This document shows positions 42,977 through 52,212 of a stretch of DNA of 64,000 nucleotides, piece after piece; the stretch's first letter is position 1; every line of letters starts with the position of its first letter. The notes under the pieces were generated by a model. That model was not told the DNA's origin. It did not search any database and worked only from the letters and a program-made list of their open reading frames with translations. This stretch comes from CAXXOK01 sp964584315 (GTDB lineage Bacteria; Bacillota; Clostridia; Christensenellales; Aristaeellaceae). The stretch spans positions 1-64,000 of the forward strand of contig CAZOZO010000015.1 of the NCBI GenBank assembly GCA_964584315.1, read 5' to 3'. Both the position numbers and the translations under genes were made by a program.

Positions 42977-43615
42977 CTACTGTTCGGTGAAATAAATCAA
43001 CCCGCCGCGCATCCGCGTGGACAGATACCACAACCGCAGGTCAAAGCTGATCTGCTTGCCCTCGTCACTGGCGGTTGCCATCAGCGTATGCTCGTCGATA
43101 TCCGCGCCCACCAGGGTGATCCAGTGCCAGCCCTGTATGTTCTTCACGCGCCCTTTGGTCAGGTTCAAAAAAGCGACGGGACAATCGCTGCTAAGCCCGC
43201 GACGCACGAACTCCGCCAGCGCGTCGACCGACGGGCGGCCGCTGTGCAGATAGCCATGCACCTCAAACAGGTGCGATGTCAGGTTCACGCCACGGCTTCT
43301 GGCGAAGGTCTCTACGCCCTGCGTGAACATCTCCGGCTTGTTCAGACCCATGTTGCCCGGAGTCACATGCTGGTACAGGGCCTCCATGTGCGCCGCAAAC
43401 TGGGTCCTGTGCATATCCTCACCGGCATACAGGGCACGCAGGCCGGGGCGCGTCAGCGCAAGGTACGCGGTCACGTTTGCGGCGCAGGTAGGCCCGCAAC
43501 CGGCCATGCGCTGCCAATCAATCGCATACCATTCTTGATCGCCGCCAAAATGTGCCTTGTCCCCCGTGTCCTCCGTGATCGTCAAACGCTCCGGCTGCAA
43601 TATCGTCGTTGTCAT
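42977..43615 (-). CDS. C39-like / papain-fold cysteine protease family protein
   Basis: The 212-residue product has RMAGCGPTCAANVTAYLAL near residue 40, whose first or second Cys would be the nucleophile, and WHWITLVGADID near residue 165 with the catalytic His and a following Asp. This order fits C39-like peptidases. There is no signal peptide and no linked transporter or peptide gene, so a bacteriocin-processing role is not supported. ATG 43615 has GAGGGA upstream; the frame continues upstream without a credible start. Confidence 0.6.
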   Translation of the reverse strand: MTTTILQPERLTITEDTGDKAHFGGDQEWYAIDWQRMAGCGPTCAANVTAYLALTRPGLRALYAGEDMHRTQFAAHMEALYQHVTPGNMGLNKPEMFTQGVETFARSRGVNLTSHLFEVHGYLHSGRPSVDALAEFVRRGLSSDCPVAFLNLTKGRVKNIQGWHWITLVGADIDEHTLMATASDEGKQISFDLRLWYLSTRMRGGLIYFTEQ

Positions 43616-43876
43616 GTCATCCCTCGATCGCCAAGATATCGCATGTATTATAGCGCAGGCGGCGCAAAACGGCAACGGATTACGCCTCACCGCAAAAATA
43701 ACGCTTTGCAGCCCGTTACGCATTTCTACCGCGGATTGACAGTCTTCTTCCGTGATCCTATACTGCAATCAGGCCAAACGCGCAAAAGTGACTAGATCAG
43801 TACAGCTTTCATGAAAATATCACCGGAATGCGAATTCCTTACATTCACCCTTAACCCTTCAAGCAGGAGGATCAGC

Positions 43877-44788
43877 ATGCATCCGCTTCGCTTCCGCCCT
43901 CTCCAATTTCATTGCCTCCGCCATATGCTCGCTGCTATGCTGGCCGCTGCCCTGCTGGTCTCTGGAAGTCATTCAGGCGCTTTGGCGGAACCTGCGCTTC
44001 CCCTCGCGCAATCCCAGACCTACCACTTTACGCTGGCGAGCGTCGCCATGGGTTTTCGCGTGCCTTACATGGTCTACCTTCCCAAGGGGTACACAAGCGA
44101 AAAAGCATACCCCGTGTGGTACGGCCTGCACGGCAACAGCACTACCGAGCGAATGTGGCTGGAGCGGGCCGGTATCGGCGCGGTCGCAGATGCCTTGATC
44201 GAAAGCGGCGATATCCAGCCGCTCATCATGGTGTTTCCGTTAACGAAGTATGACTCCGCCAAGGCCATCCAGGAGGACATGAAGGATGGCAAGCGCGGCG
44301 AGAGCCAGATGGAGCTCTTTCTGTGCAATGAGCTGATCCCTTGGATTGAGGGTAATTACAGCACCATTGCCAAGCCTGAGGGGCGCTGGATCGGCGGTTT
44401 TTCGATGGGCGGGCTTTTCGCGCTACAAGCGGCTTTCCATCACCCACTGCTGTTCAGCAAGGTGGGTGCATACAGCCCCGCGCTCGTCTTTTCCGATTTC
44501 TCGCAAGGGCAGTTTGCCAAATGGCTGAATGACGGCGACATGACTGCATGGCTTGAAGACCCGGCGGGCTACGCGACCGCGCGCGGACTAATGCACCTGC
44601 AAGTATATATCGACTGTGGCACTGAGAACGAGCCCTTCGCGGAAGGCGCCCGCTCGCTTGCTACGGCATTGAGCGCAATGGGCTTGGCCGTGTCGTTTGT
44701 ACAGCATGGCGGCGGCCACAGCCTACAAATGGATAAACTCGCAAGTTATCTGTGCTTCTACGCCGCGGGCATGGCGAAGGAACCGTAA
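43877..44788 (+). CDS. Secreted alpha/beta-hydrolase esterase (putative esterase family)
   Basis: The 303-residue product has a signal peptide (residues 1-37, with LAAMLAAALLVSG and an ALAEP cleavage site). The catalytic domain shows YGLHGNSTTERMW (oxyanion region), the nucleophile Ser in GGFSMGG, an acid in YIDCGTENE and the His in HGGGHSLQMDK: esterase D/feruloyl-esterase type. It probably acts outside the membrane on ester-linked sugars or lipids. AGGAGG precedes ATG 43877. Confidence 0.85.
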   Translation: MHPLRFRPLQFHCLRHMLAAMLAAALLVSGSHSGALAEPALPLAQSQTYHFTLASVAMGFRVPYMVYLPKGYTSEKAYPVWYGLHGNSTTERMWLERAGIGAVADALIESGDIQPLIMVFPLTKYDSAKAIQEDMKDGKRGESQMELFLCNELIPWIEGNYSTIAKPEGRWIGGFSMGGLFALQAAFHHPLLFSKVGAYSPALVFSDFSQGQFAKWLNDGDMTAWLEDPAGYATARGLMHLQVYIDCGTENEPFAEGARSLATALSAMGLAVSFVQHGGGHSLQMDKLASYLCFYAAGMAKEP

Positions 44789-44984
44789 TCTGCTGCCCCT
44801 TCCCATAAGTCCGTAAGAGCAAAGCCCTTTCCTCAATGCGTCAGCCGCGGCGCGCAAGGCTCTTTGCCCTATGCGCAGCGGCTTTATATGCTTTTCGATT
44901 ATGGGCGGATCGCTTTTCACCGGTGCACATCAAATGCTCCTACGCAGATGTGCGCGGTTTTCGCACCCAAGGTTCCTGCATCCC

Positions 44985-46496
44985 TCATCCGTGCGCCATG
45001 CGCATCCGCCTCGCCACATCTTTGAGCACCGCCTCCACATTCAGCTGGTTGCCGATCGCCCCTGCGCCGGTCGACCACAGCTTATCGAAATGAGTCTGAA
45101 ACTCGCGCAACAGCGTCAGTTGGTCGGAGTAGACCATCACGGGTTCCTTCCCATGCCAGTAATTGATGGCGATGTGGTGGTTTTGCTTGAGGTGCCAGCA
45201 GCTGCTCTCATGCAGCACGTCGAAGTCATCCAGCACCAGCAGGCGAAAATTAGGGTACATTTCCATGTATCGTGCGTAGCCCTCCAGTATGTCCAGGCAA
45301 CCGCGCGTATCCAGCTCGATATACCCGTTCTCCATAAAGTAATTGCCCGCCATGCGACAAAGCCCGCGCTGAGCGATGTCGTTCAGGCGCTTGAGCGAGA
45401 GAATCTCACGGTACTGCACGCCCTTTTGCAGGTTCGCCTCCAGATCGACCTTGAAGCGGTGGTACTCGGAGCAGCGCCACTTTAGCTCCTCCGCACTGTG
45501 CCCGCGCGTGGCCAAAAAGCGGAAATACTCCTCCTCCTGCATGTACATGGGGTTCAGGTTATCCTTGATGATATCCAGCGCGCCCTCCATGCAAAACTCC
45601 ATGTAGAACGTCTCGATCACGTTGCGGGTGAAGTGGTCGTCATAAAGGTTCAGGATGGGCTGCGCATAGCGCCAGGCTACGCCAAAGCTGCTCTCCATCT
45701 CCTGCACATACTCCGCGTCGCGCACCACGGTAGCCACCGCTCTGGCAAGCCTGCCGGTCGTCTCGGTCACCAGCAGGGCATAAATGTTGGGCACGATCAG
45801 GTGCAGCTGGTTGGTGACTGTCTGCGTCATGCCGTGCACCACGGACAGTTGCACATGCCCTGATACCAGCGCGCCCATATACCCGCTCACGATCTGCGAC
45901 ATGGCCTGTGTGTTTGTGGTCACACACACCACCATGCGGATGTGCAGGTCTGTTTTGGCGATCAGGTTCAGCAGCAGCGCCATGATATCCGCATCTACGA
46001 TGGTGTTCAGCTGGTCGCTGGAGAGGAACATATCCGCTACAGTGCCTCGCGGAAGCGCGCCCAGCACCGTTTGCAGCTCCATGGCGATCTGCAATGTGCC
46101 CACGCGTACGGCCCCCTGCGGCTGCTCTGCTTCCGGCTCAGGTTTGCGCAGCCCGCTTTGCGGTTCGCCGCCCAGGTTATGGCGCAGCGTATCGCCGTCG
46201 GTCGCAAGCCACATGATCAAGTTTTGCTTGAAACGATACACCGTTGCCATCTCGGTTGGCAGGCCCGCCGCGACAAACTGCTCGGTCAGCCATTCCACAT
46301 CCCGCACGCGCTGGCTTCGCAGAAGGATCAGCTCCGCAATGGCGTCCAGCTGGGGACTGGCTGCCTTCAGGTGCCGCTGGCCGGAGAGATAGCGGCTGAT
46401 GAGCGACGGGTCGTAATGCAGAGCCTTGGCTACCTCGATGTTGCTCAGGCCCAGGTAATCGAATACGCTCTTCAGGTTTCGGTTGGGTATCGCCAC
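44985..46496 (-). CDS. Large HTH-type regulator of unknown class
   Basis: The 503-residue product has an N-terminal Cro/C1-like helix-turn-helix (about 12-40: LGLSNIEVAKALHYDPSLISRYLSGQR). The remaining 440 residues are a conserved-looking globular part with no motif I know: ELQTVLGALPRGTVADMFLSSDQLN and FYMEFCMEGALDIIKDNLNPMYM, rich in aromatic residues late on. GTG start 46496. No partner gene is in operon with it. It may be a one-component sensor, with the large part as ligand-binding domain. Confidence 0.6.
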   Translation of the reverse strand: MAIPNRNLKSVFDYLGLSNIEVAKALHYDPSLISRYLSGQRHLKAASPQLDAIAELILLRSQRVRDVEWLTEQFVAAGLPTEMATVYRFKQNLIMWLATDGDTLRHNLGGEPQSGLRKPEPEAEQPQGAVRVGTLQIAMELQTVLGALPRGTVADMFLSSDQLNTIVDADIMALLLNLIAKTDLHIRMVVCVTTNTQAMSQIVSGYMGALVSGHVQLSVVHGMTQTVTNQLHLIVPNIYALLVTETTGRLARAVATVVRDAEYVQEMESSFGVAWRYAQPILNLYDDHFTRNVIETFYMEFCMEGALDIIKDNLNPMYMQEEEYFRFLATRGHSAEELKWRCSEYHRFKVDLEANLQKGVQYREILSLKRLNDIAQRGLCRMAGNYFMENGYIELDTRGCLDILEGYARYMEMYPNFRLLVLDDFDVLHESSCWHLKQNHHIAINYWHGKEPVMVYSDQLTLLREFQTHFDKLWSTGAGAIGNQLNVEAVLKDVARRMRMAHG

Positions 46497-46879
46497 GCCT
46501 GTTCACCTGCCTTTTTTGATCGATGCCGACGGATGATGGAAACCATGCCGCGCCTTTAGGCTTGATGCCGCCCCTCGCGCTTTTGCATTGCCACTCTGTC
46601 ATTGGTATCATTCTATCAAAATCCGGCGCAAAAAAGGTGGGCTGGTTGCCCACTTTTCAAAAATCTGCACAACATTGAATGGGATACCCTTCCTGCGCCC
46701 ATAGGCCCGCCTTAATGGATGCTGGCGCTTGTAGCTGCACCCATAGAGCAGTGAAGGTGCAAGAATTGTTCCTTCGCGACACGTAGTTTATTTGTGGAAT
46801 CAACGCACCGTACACCCAGAGTGGTTCGACGTCGCTACCGTATGACTGCCCCGCAGCAGGCTGTCTCCATTCACAGCTG
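46497..46879. other. Intergenic stretch between the HTH regulator and the GGDEF-EAL gene
   Basis: It holds a minus-strand terminator at 46632-46657. No credible gene is seen; the short frame near 46657-46914 overlaps the end of the GGDEF-EAL gene. Confidence 0.55.
46629..46657 (-). terminator. Terminator of the GGDEF-EAL gene
   Basis: Minus-strand stem AAAGTGGGC/GCCCACCTT type (46632-46642 with 46648-46657), 5-nt loop, then TTTTTT. Confidence 0.75.
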
Positions 46880-49225
46880 TCACGTCTTTGCGCTTGGCGC
46901 TTCACTGATTCCATCAGCTATTGCGCACGCATCCTTCCCCTCACACTCCTGAATATAGGTGAGCACGTTTTCCTCGGGCATCGGCCTGCTGATCATGTAA
47001 CCCTGCAGCCTGTCGCATTTCAGCTCGCCCGCCACTGCGCGCTGCACGCTGTTCTCCACACCCTCCGCCACCAGCGCCATGCCCAACGCATGCCCGATGG
47101 AAACAATAGCATTCACCAGCGAGCGGCTTTTCTCGCTCATGATGCTGGCGACAAAGTACCGATCGATCTTGAGCACATGCACGGGCAGATCTTTCAGGTA
47201 GCGCAGCGACGAGTATCCCGTACCAAAATCGTCCAGCGCGATATGCACGCCCGCTGCGCTGAGCTGGCGCAGCTTGCCGATCACCAGCTCCGTCTCCACC
47301 AGCAGGCAAGATTCCGTGATCTCCAGTTCCAGCAGGTTTGCCTCCACCCCCGTCTCCCGCAGGGTGCGCAGCACGGTTTCCACGTAGTCGTCACGGAGTA
47401 GCTGGATGATGGACACGTTTACCGCCACAAGGTAGCGTGCGCCACGCGCCTCGTTGATGCGCCGGATGAAGCGGCATGCGCTTTCCAGCACCCACTGGCC
47501 GATGGGTGCGATCAGGCGGCTTTCTTCCGCCTCGCGGATAAAGGCACCAGGCGCCACCACGCCCACGCCCGGCCGGTTCCAGCGCAACAGCGCCTCAAAC
47601 CCGTACAGCGCATTGTTATCCGTGCAGATTTGCGGCTGGTAATACAGCTGAAACTCATCACGGGCCAGCGCCTCGCGCAGGCTGTTGTGCAGGTGCGTGT
47701 GTTCCTGTACGGCATTGCCGATGGTCTCGTCAAAGAACACGTACATGCCGCGGCCGTTTCCCTTGGCGCGGTACATGGCCGCATCGGCATTCTTGAGCAG
47801 CGCCTCATAGGTTTGCCCATGGACGGGGTAGCACACCACGCCCATGCTGGCCGTGATATGAAACACGCTGCCATCGATGCAGACGGGCTGTTCGATCGCT
47901 TGCAAGATCGCCTGTACATGCATCTCATCCTGTGCGAGCGGAGCGCTTGTCATCACGATGGCAAATTCGTCCGAGCCGATGTTATACAGACTCCTGACAG
48001 GAATATTGCAGTTTTGAAGGCACGCAGCCACGGCGCGCAGCACTTTGTCGCCGATGTCGTGGCCGAATGTGTCGTTTACATCCTTGAAATTGTCCAGATC
48101 GAGATACAGGATGCCGAAGTTCTCATATTTACCGGATTCGATCATCCCACGCACCGCCTCGCGGAAGGCGTTTTTGTTGGGTAGCCCCGTGACGGCATTG
48201 GTGTAGGCGATGGCATGGAGCTCGCCATAACGCGCGGTCAGCTCGGCATTGGCGCGCGCCAGCTCCGCATTGGCCGCCTCTGTTTTGCCAATACTCGCGC
48301 TCAGGTTGCGCCGGAGCCTGCGGATCATGAACTGCATGATCGTGAACAGCCCCAGCACAACCGCGATGCCGATGCCCACAAAATATGCCGTGCGCTGGTT
48401 TTGCTCAGCTACATAGCCGTCGGAATGGGCGTAGAAATACTTGAGATATATCTCCTCAAAAAAGCCGCTCTGCTTGAGCTTGCGGATGCGCTCATTCATG
48501 TACGCGACCAGCGCCGGCCTCTGTTTGCTGATGGCATAGGCGTGCGGCCGCGGGTAGAGGTTGGTTACCTGCGCCACGATGGAGCCCTTGAGCGAGCGTT
48601 GGATCAGGATGTTATCCATATACTGCTGGTTTTCGAAGATCACGTCGATTTGCCCGGTCTGCAGGTCGTCCAGCGCTGCGCCAATATCGGCATAGGCATG
48701 ATAATCCGCGATGCCCAGCGTGTAACGCAGGATGCTTTCTGTATAATATCCCTTGCCTACGCCCACCCGCAGGGTTGGCAGATCGTCCAGCGTCACGGCC
48801 GCATGGTTCTTTTCAGTATACAGGCCCACGTAGGAGTTGAAAAGCGGGTCAGTGAAAAGCACCTCTTTCTGGCGCTCCTCTGTGACCGCGATGATGCCGG
48901 CAAGGTCGATCTCGCCGTTTACGAGGCGGCGGTATACATTGTCCCACGTGTCGGTGGAATAGCTGAGCTTATACTTGTCCGACGTAAAGATGATGTTGGT
49001 GAGGTACGGATCAAAACCATACAAAAACCTGTCGTTTTCAAACGTGTAGGGAGGGTAGTACGCATCCACCTGATAGCGCACGAGCTCAGGCGGCGGCGTG
49101 GCAAGCGATGTGGCCTCTCCGGGCGCGGCGGCTTGCGTCAGTGCACAGGCTGCCATCCAAAGCACCAGTAATCCTGCCAAAAGCGGTATCTTTTGGCGTG
49201 TATGCCCCTTCGGTCGCATAAACAC
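46880..49225 (-). CDS. SBP-sensor GGDEF-EAL protein (c-di-GMP phosphodiesterase)
   Basis: The 781-residue product has a signal/anchor (residues 13-33), then a periplasmic-binding-protein type 3 domain (about 45-275: VDAYYPPYTFENDRFLYGFD start), a membrane segment (about 285-305), a GGDEF domain (about 350-510) and an EAL domain (about 525-770). The GGDEF signature is IGSDEF, degenerate at the second Gly. The EAL side is intact: EALLRW, AVNVS, LEITES, DDFGTGYSS, KIDR, EGVE. So it is probably a phosphodiesterase with an external amino-acid-like sensor. ATG 49225 with AGAGGGAG ahead. Confidence 0.88.
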   Translation of the reverse strand: MFMRPKGHTRQKIPLLAGLLVLWMAACALTQAAAPGEATSLATPPPELVRYQVDAYYPPYTFENDRFLYGFDPYLTNIIFTSDKYKLSYSTDTWDNVYRRLVNGEIDLAGIIAVTEERQKEVLFTDPLFNSYVGLYTEKNHAAVTLDDLPTLRVGVGKGYYTESILRYTLGIADYHAYADIGAALDDLQTGQIDVIFENQQYMDNILIQRSLKGSIVAQVTNLYPRPHAYAISKQRPALVAYMNERIRKLKQSGFFEEIYLKYFYAHSDGYVAEQNQRTAYFVGIGIAVVLGLFTIMQFMIRRLRRNLSASIGKTEAANAELARANAELTARYGELHAIAYTNAVTGLPNKNAFREAVRGMIESGKYENFGILYLDLDNFKDVNDTFGHDIGDKVLRAVAACLQNCNIPVRSLYNIGSDEFAIVMTSAPLAQDEMHVQAILQAIEQPVCIDGSVFHITASMGVVCYPVHGQTYEALLKNADAAMYRAKGNGRGMYVFFDETIGNAVQEHTHLHNSLREALARDEFQLYYQPQICTDNNALYGFEALLRWNRPGVGVVAPGAFIREAEESRLIAPIGQWVLESACRFIRRINEARGARYLVAVNVSIIQLLRDDYVETVLRTLRETGVEANLLELEITESCLLVETELVIGKLRQLSAAGVHIALDDFGTGYSSLRYLKDLPVHVLKIDRYFVASIMSEKSRSLVNAIVSIGHALGMALVAEGVENSVQRAVAGELKCDRLQGYMISRPMPEENVLTYIQECEGKDACAIADGISEAPSAKT

Positions 49226-49390
49226 TCCCTCTTTTACGGGTATGCCCGGGCACAGCGTGCCGGAGACGTATGGTTAAGCTTGCCGTGCCAATGGGGTGGG
49301 AAAACCTGCGCCAAGCGCAGCATGCCCTGACTCGATCAATGTGCGGTATGCTACGCTTGAAGCGGTTCTGCAATCCATGATAATACACAT

Positions 49391-49419
49391 AATATAGCAA
49401 TCATGGCACACAATGTCAA
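49391..49419 (-). promoter_or_regulatory. Promoter of the GGDEF-EAL gene
   Basis: Minus strand TTGACA (49414-49419), 17-bp spacer, TATATT (49391-49396). The leader to the ATG is about 160 bases. Confidence 0.75.
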
Positions 49420-49432
49420 TACCGTACGGTAT
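49419..49432. promoter_or_regulatory. Candidate operator palindrome at the GGDEF-EAL promoter
   Basis: ATACCGTACGGTAT is a perfect 14-base palindrome overlapping the upstream edge of the -35 element. Confidence 0.45.
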
Positions 49433-49708
49433 CTGCAACAAGCGTACATGGTTCATCGGCCTGTCATTTCCCCCTGGCAAAAAGAGTGGCTGCATCACCC
49501 CTCCCGCCGGAAAGCTTGTGCACTGGGCTGCAGGCAGCAACCCATACACTTGCGCGCTGAGCAGTGCGGCAACATGGGCTTGGGCAAAAGGGCGACGCAC
49601 TCCGCGCCCCCCCATCTCGTCATGGTCTGTAAGCTCTTTCCCTTCATTTTTTCTAACCCCTTGCACCCCTATGCTATAATATAGTCAAATTGTATTGGAG
49701 GTGGGTGT

Positions 49709-50886
49709 TTGATCACGCAATGGATGCCTGCCATCAGTGTGACCGCGCTTGGGCTGGCCGTGCTGCTCGTGCTGCTGCCGGCGGTCGGAGGCCGGGGCAG
49801 CCGGTTTTTGCTGAACGACCAGCGCGTGTTTGTTTGGATGCTGCTCACTAATATCGCCATGCTGGCGCTGGATACGGGCACATGGCTGCTCAACGGGCAA
49901 GCGTTCGCGGGCGCGCGCACGCTCAACATGGCCTTTACCACAGCCTACTACGCACTCGACCCGCTGATGTCGCTCCTGTACCTGATCTTCTGCGATATCA
50001 AACTGGGTGTTCCGAAGGCACGAAGGCGAAAGCTCCTGCCGCTCTATCTGATTCCTGTCGCAGTCAACCTGCTGCTCACGCTGCTGAGCATCAGGGGCTC
50101 GTACCTGTTCCACATCGGCGTAGACAACCGGTACGTCTGCGGGTCGCTGTTGGCGCTGTCGTTCCTGCTCTCCTCAGCGCTGATGGTGGTGGCGTTCTAC
50201 CGTGTGATGCACTTTTCTCGTCGCAAGTTATGGCTGGATGTGACGAGTGATCATCGCATCACGCCAAACGGCGTGCGGTCGCTGCTCGCGTTCGCGCTGC
50301 CACCGTTGCTGGGCGCCGTGGCACAGGTGTGGTTCAACCAGATCACCGTGGCATGGATCAGCACCGTGCTCTCGCTGCTGATCGTGTTCATCAACATCCA
50401 GAACGCGGAGATCGCCACCGATGCGCTCACGGGCATTCTCAACCGCAGGCAAACCGATTCCTACCTTATGAGCCTGATGCAATCCAAAACCAAGCTGTTC
50501 ACCCTGATCGTGATGGATCTGGATCATTTCAAACAGATCAACGACCAAAACGGCCATATCGTGGGCGACAACGCGCTCAAGGCCATGGCCGCCGTTATGC
50601 GTGATATCTGTCGGAAGGATGAATTCTTCAGCCGCTACGGGGGGACGAGTTTGTGGTCATCACCCAGAACACGATTGAGCCCTATGTCCAGGATCTGATC
50701 CGGCGCCTGAACGACGGCCTGGCTGTGTACTGCCGCCGAAACGAGCTGCCTTTCCGGCTGTCCCTCTGCGCAGGTTACGCGATGCGCACGCCGGATATTG
50801 ACACGCCGGATGCATTGTTCGCCCTCGCCGACGCTCGGCTGTATGAGCAGAAATCCGCCCTGCGCCGCCGCGTGACAGACCGCTGA
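49709..50886 (+). pseudogene. Membrane GGDEF diguanylate cyclase, frameshifted in the GGDEF motif
   Basis: TTG 49709 (behind GGAGGTGGG) opens a protein with about six to seven membrane segments (residues 1-235), then a GGDEF domain: TDALTGILNRR, VMDLDHFKQINDQNGHIVGDNAL. At FFSRYGG the frame is lost: the run at 50639-50644 has six G where seven are needed to read GGDEF. The other frame continues EFVVITQNTIEPYVQDL through LFALADARLYEQK to 50886, i.e. the rest of the domain. As written the protein ends at 50698 without its active site. Restored length would be about 392 residues. Confidence 0.8.
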
Positions 50887-51016
50887 ACACGGAAGGGCGG
50901 CATACCGCCCGCTTCGTTTCTCGTATATTCCCGGGTATCAGGGCCGTAAGATCGCACGCCATAACCGCGCAGGGCAAGCGAATCGCGCAGGGAAGCCCCT
51001 GTCTTGTAAAACAAAT

Positions 51017-51054
51017 GAGGGTTCCGTAACCGCCTAAGCGGTTGCGGAACCCTC
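51017..51054. terminator. Bidirectional terminator, 17-bp stem
   Basis: A 17-bp stem with one G-T pair (51017-51033 with 51038-51054), loop CTAA, T-containing tail, between convergent genes. Confidence 0.75.
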
Positions 51055-51067
51055 TCTCTTGCTTGGT

Positions 51068-51493
51068 TTAGCCCTGCGCGCTTTGCTCGCAGTGCCGCGC
51101 GAAGCTGCTCAGGATGGCCTGCCAGCCCGCCTGCTGCATTTCGCGGGGGTTATACCCTTCGGGGTCGAACGTCTCGGTCACGGTCACGCGATCGCCTTGT
51201 GCGGAGAAGGCTACGCGCACAGTGCGATCGTCGCCCAGCGCAAAGGCAATCAGGCGTTGGGCTTCCACCTCGGTATAGACACCCGCAAAATCGAACGCGG
51301 CGCTGCCATCGCGGGCGGCCATGCGGTAGCGGAAGCGCCCGCCCGCGCGCAGGTCGTTCTCCGCCTCGGGGCAGTGCCAATCGCTGCTGGCGCTGTTCCA
51401 TTGCATGATATCCGCGGGGGTCGTAAAGCGCGCCCATACATCAGGCAACGTATCGTGTATGGTCACCTCCACGGTGATGGGTTCAAGTTTCAT
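51068..51493 (-). CDS. SRPBCC (AHSA1-type) protein
   Basis: The 141-residue product begins ITVEVTIHDTLPDVWARFTTPADIMQWN, the usual start of Bet v1-like AHSA1 proteins, and ends with FDPEGYNPREMQQAGWQAILSSFARH. It folds as a helix-grip with a hydrophobic cavity; ligands are unknown. ATG 51493 has GGGAGG upstream. It is the last gene of a minus-strand cluster with VOC proteins, an association commonly seen for this family. Confidence 0.85.
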   Translation of the reverse strand: MKLEPITVEVTIHDTLPDVWARFTTPADIMQWNSASSDWHCPEAENDLRAGGRFRYRMAARDGSAAFDFAGVYTEVEAQRLIAFALGDDRTVRVAFSAQGDRVTVTETFDPEGYNPREMQQAGWQAILSSFARHCEQSAQG

Positions 51494-51524
51494 GGTCGAT
51501 CCTCCCTGATGGCTGTGCCATCCG

Positions 51525-51761
51525 TCATTCTTCGAAGGGGTCAGGGCTGAAGGCAAGCCCCGCTGCAAGCATCGCTTCCTTGAGGGTGCGTATGCCGTTT
51601 GGGCCTATGCCGTGCAAGCTTGCCACCGCGCCCTCTCCTGCAGCGGCCACAGCAGCCAAGTCACTAAGGCCCGCCGCCGCAAGGGCTCTGCGCGCCGGAC
51701 TGGCAAGCCCTGCGGGCAAGGAGGCTGCTCCTGCCCGCCCGTTTTGGCGCCGTTTGTCCAT
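51525..51761 (-). CDS. Small helix-hairpin-helix (RNA polymerase alpha CTD-like) protein
   Basis: The 78-residue product contains ASPARRALAAAGLSDLAAVAA and LHGIGPNGIRTLKEAML, the pattern of the HhH in RpoA C-terminal domains and related small DNA-binding proteins. The N-terminus is basic. Start ATG 51761 was chosen; GTG 51770, overlapping the stop of the VOC gene as GTGA, is equally possible. Probably DNA-binding; found in such VOC/DUF1801 clusters. Confidence 0.65.
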   Translation of the reverse strand: MDKRRQNGRAGAASLPAGLASPARRALAAAGLSDLAAVAAAGEGAVASLHGIGPNGIRTLKEAMLAAGLAFSPDPFEE

Positions 51762-51766
51762 CCTGC

Positions 51767-52186
51767 TCACGCCTTGGGCAGCAGGGACAGATCCATGAAG
51801 GATATCTCCCACTGGTGGCCATCCGGGTCGGCGAAGCGGTCGTAATACATCCAACCGTGATCCTCGCTGGGCAGGTAGCGCGTTGCTCCGTTGGCCAGCG
51901 CCGTGCTCACGATTTCGTCCACACGGGCACGGCTTTCCACCTGCACGGCCAGCAGCACCTGCGTGGTGGAGCCGTCCGCGATGGGGCGGTTGGTGAACTG
52001 TGCATAGAACCCGGGGCGGTGGAGCATCGCGTAGATCGAACCCTCCCTAAGCACCAGGCACAGCGCGTTATCGTCCGAAAACTGCTCGTTGAAAGCAAAC
52101 CCAAGCTTCTCCCAGAAGGCGCGCGTCGCTTTCAGGTCATGCACGGGCAGGTTGATGTAAATACTCCCAATACTCTGTTTATCCAT
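51767..52186 (-). CDS. VOC family protein (glyoxalase-like)
   Basis: The 139-residue vicinal-oxygen-chelate protein has IGSIYINLPVHDLKATRAFWEKLGF at the start and DRFADPDGHQWEISFMD near the end. The metal-ligand positions of true glyoxalases are not all present, so binding of a drug or metabolite is as likely as catalysis. GAGGAG-type site upstream. Confidence 0.8.
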   Translation of the reverse strand: MDKQSIGSIYINLPVHDLKATRAFWEKLGFAFNEQFSDDNALCLVLREGSIYAMLHRPGFYAQFTNRPIADGSTTQVLLAVQVESRARVDEIVSTALANGATRYLPSEDHGWMYYDRFADPDGHQWEISFMDLSLLPKA

Positions 52187-52212
52187 GGGGTTTCTCCTCT
52201 CCCTCTTGGAGG

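Larger units (their letters stand above)
49226..49708. other. Divergent intergenic region between two c-di-GMP genes
   Basis: It contains the minus-strand promoter at 49391-49419, a 14-base palindrome next to it and a TATAAT at about 49675 for the + strand gene. No gene and no recognised riboswitch. Confidence 0.6.

Noticed and set aside
49226..49390. Cyclic-di-GMP riboswitch in the leader of the GGDEF-EAL gene
   Set aside because: The conserved GEMM elements (GGCAAA-type core and tetraloop receptor) could not be found in order.
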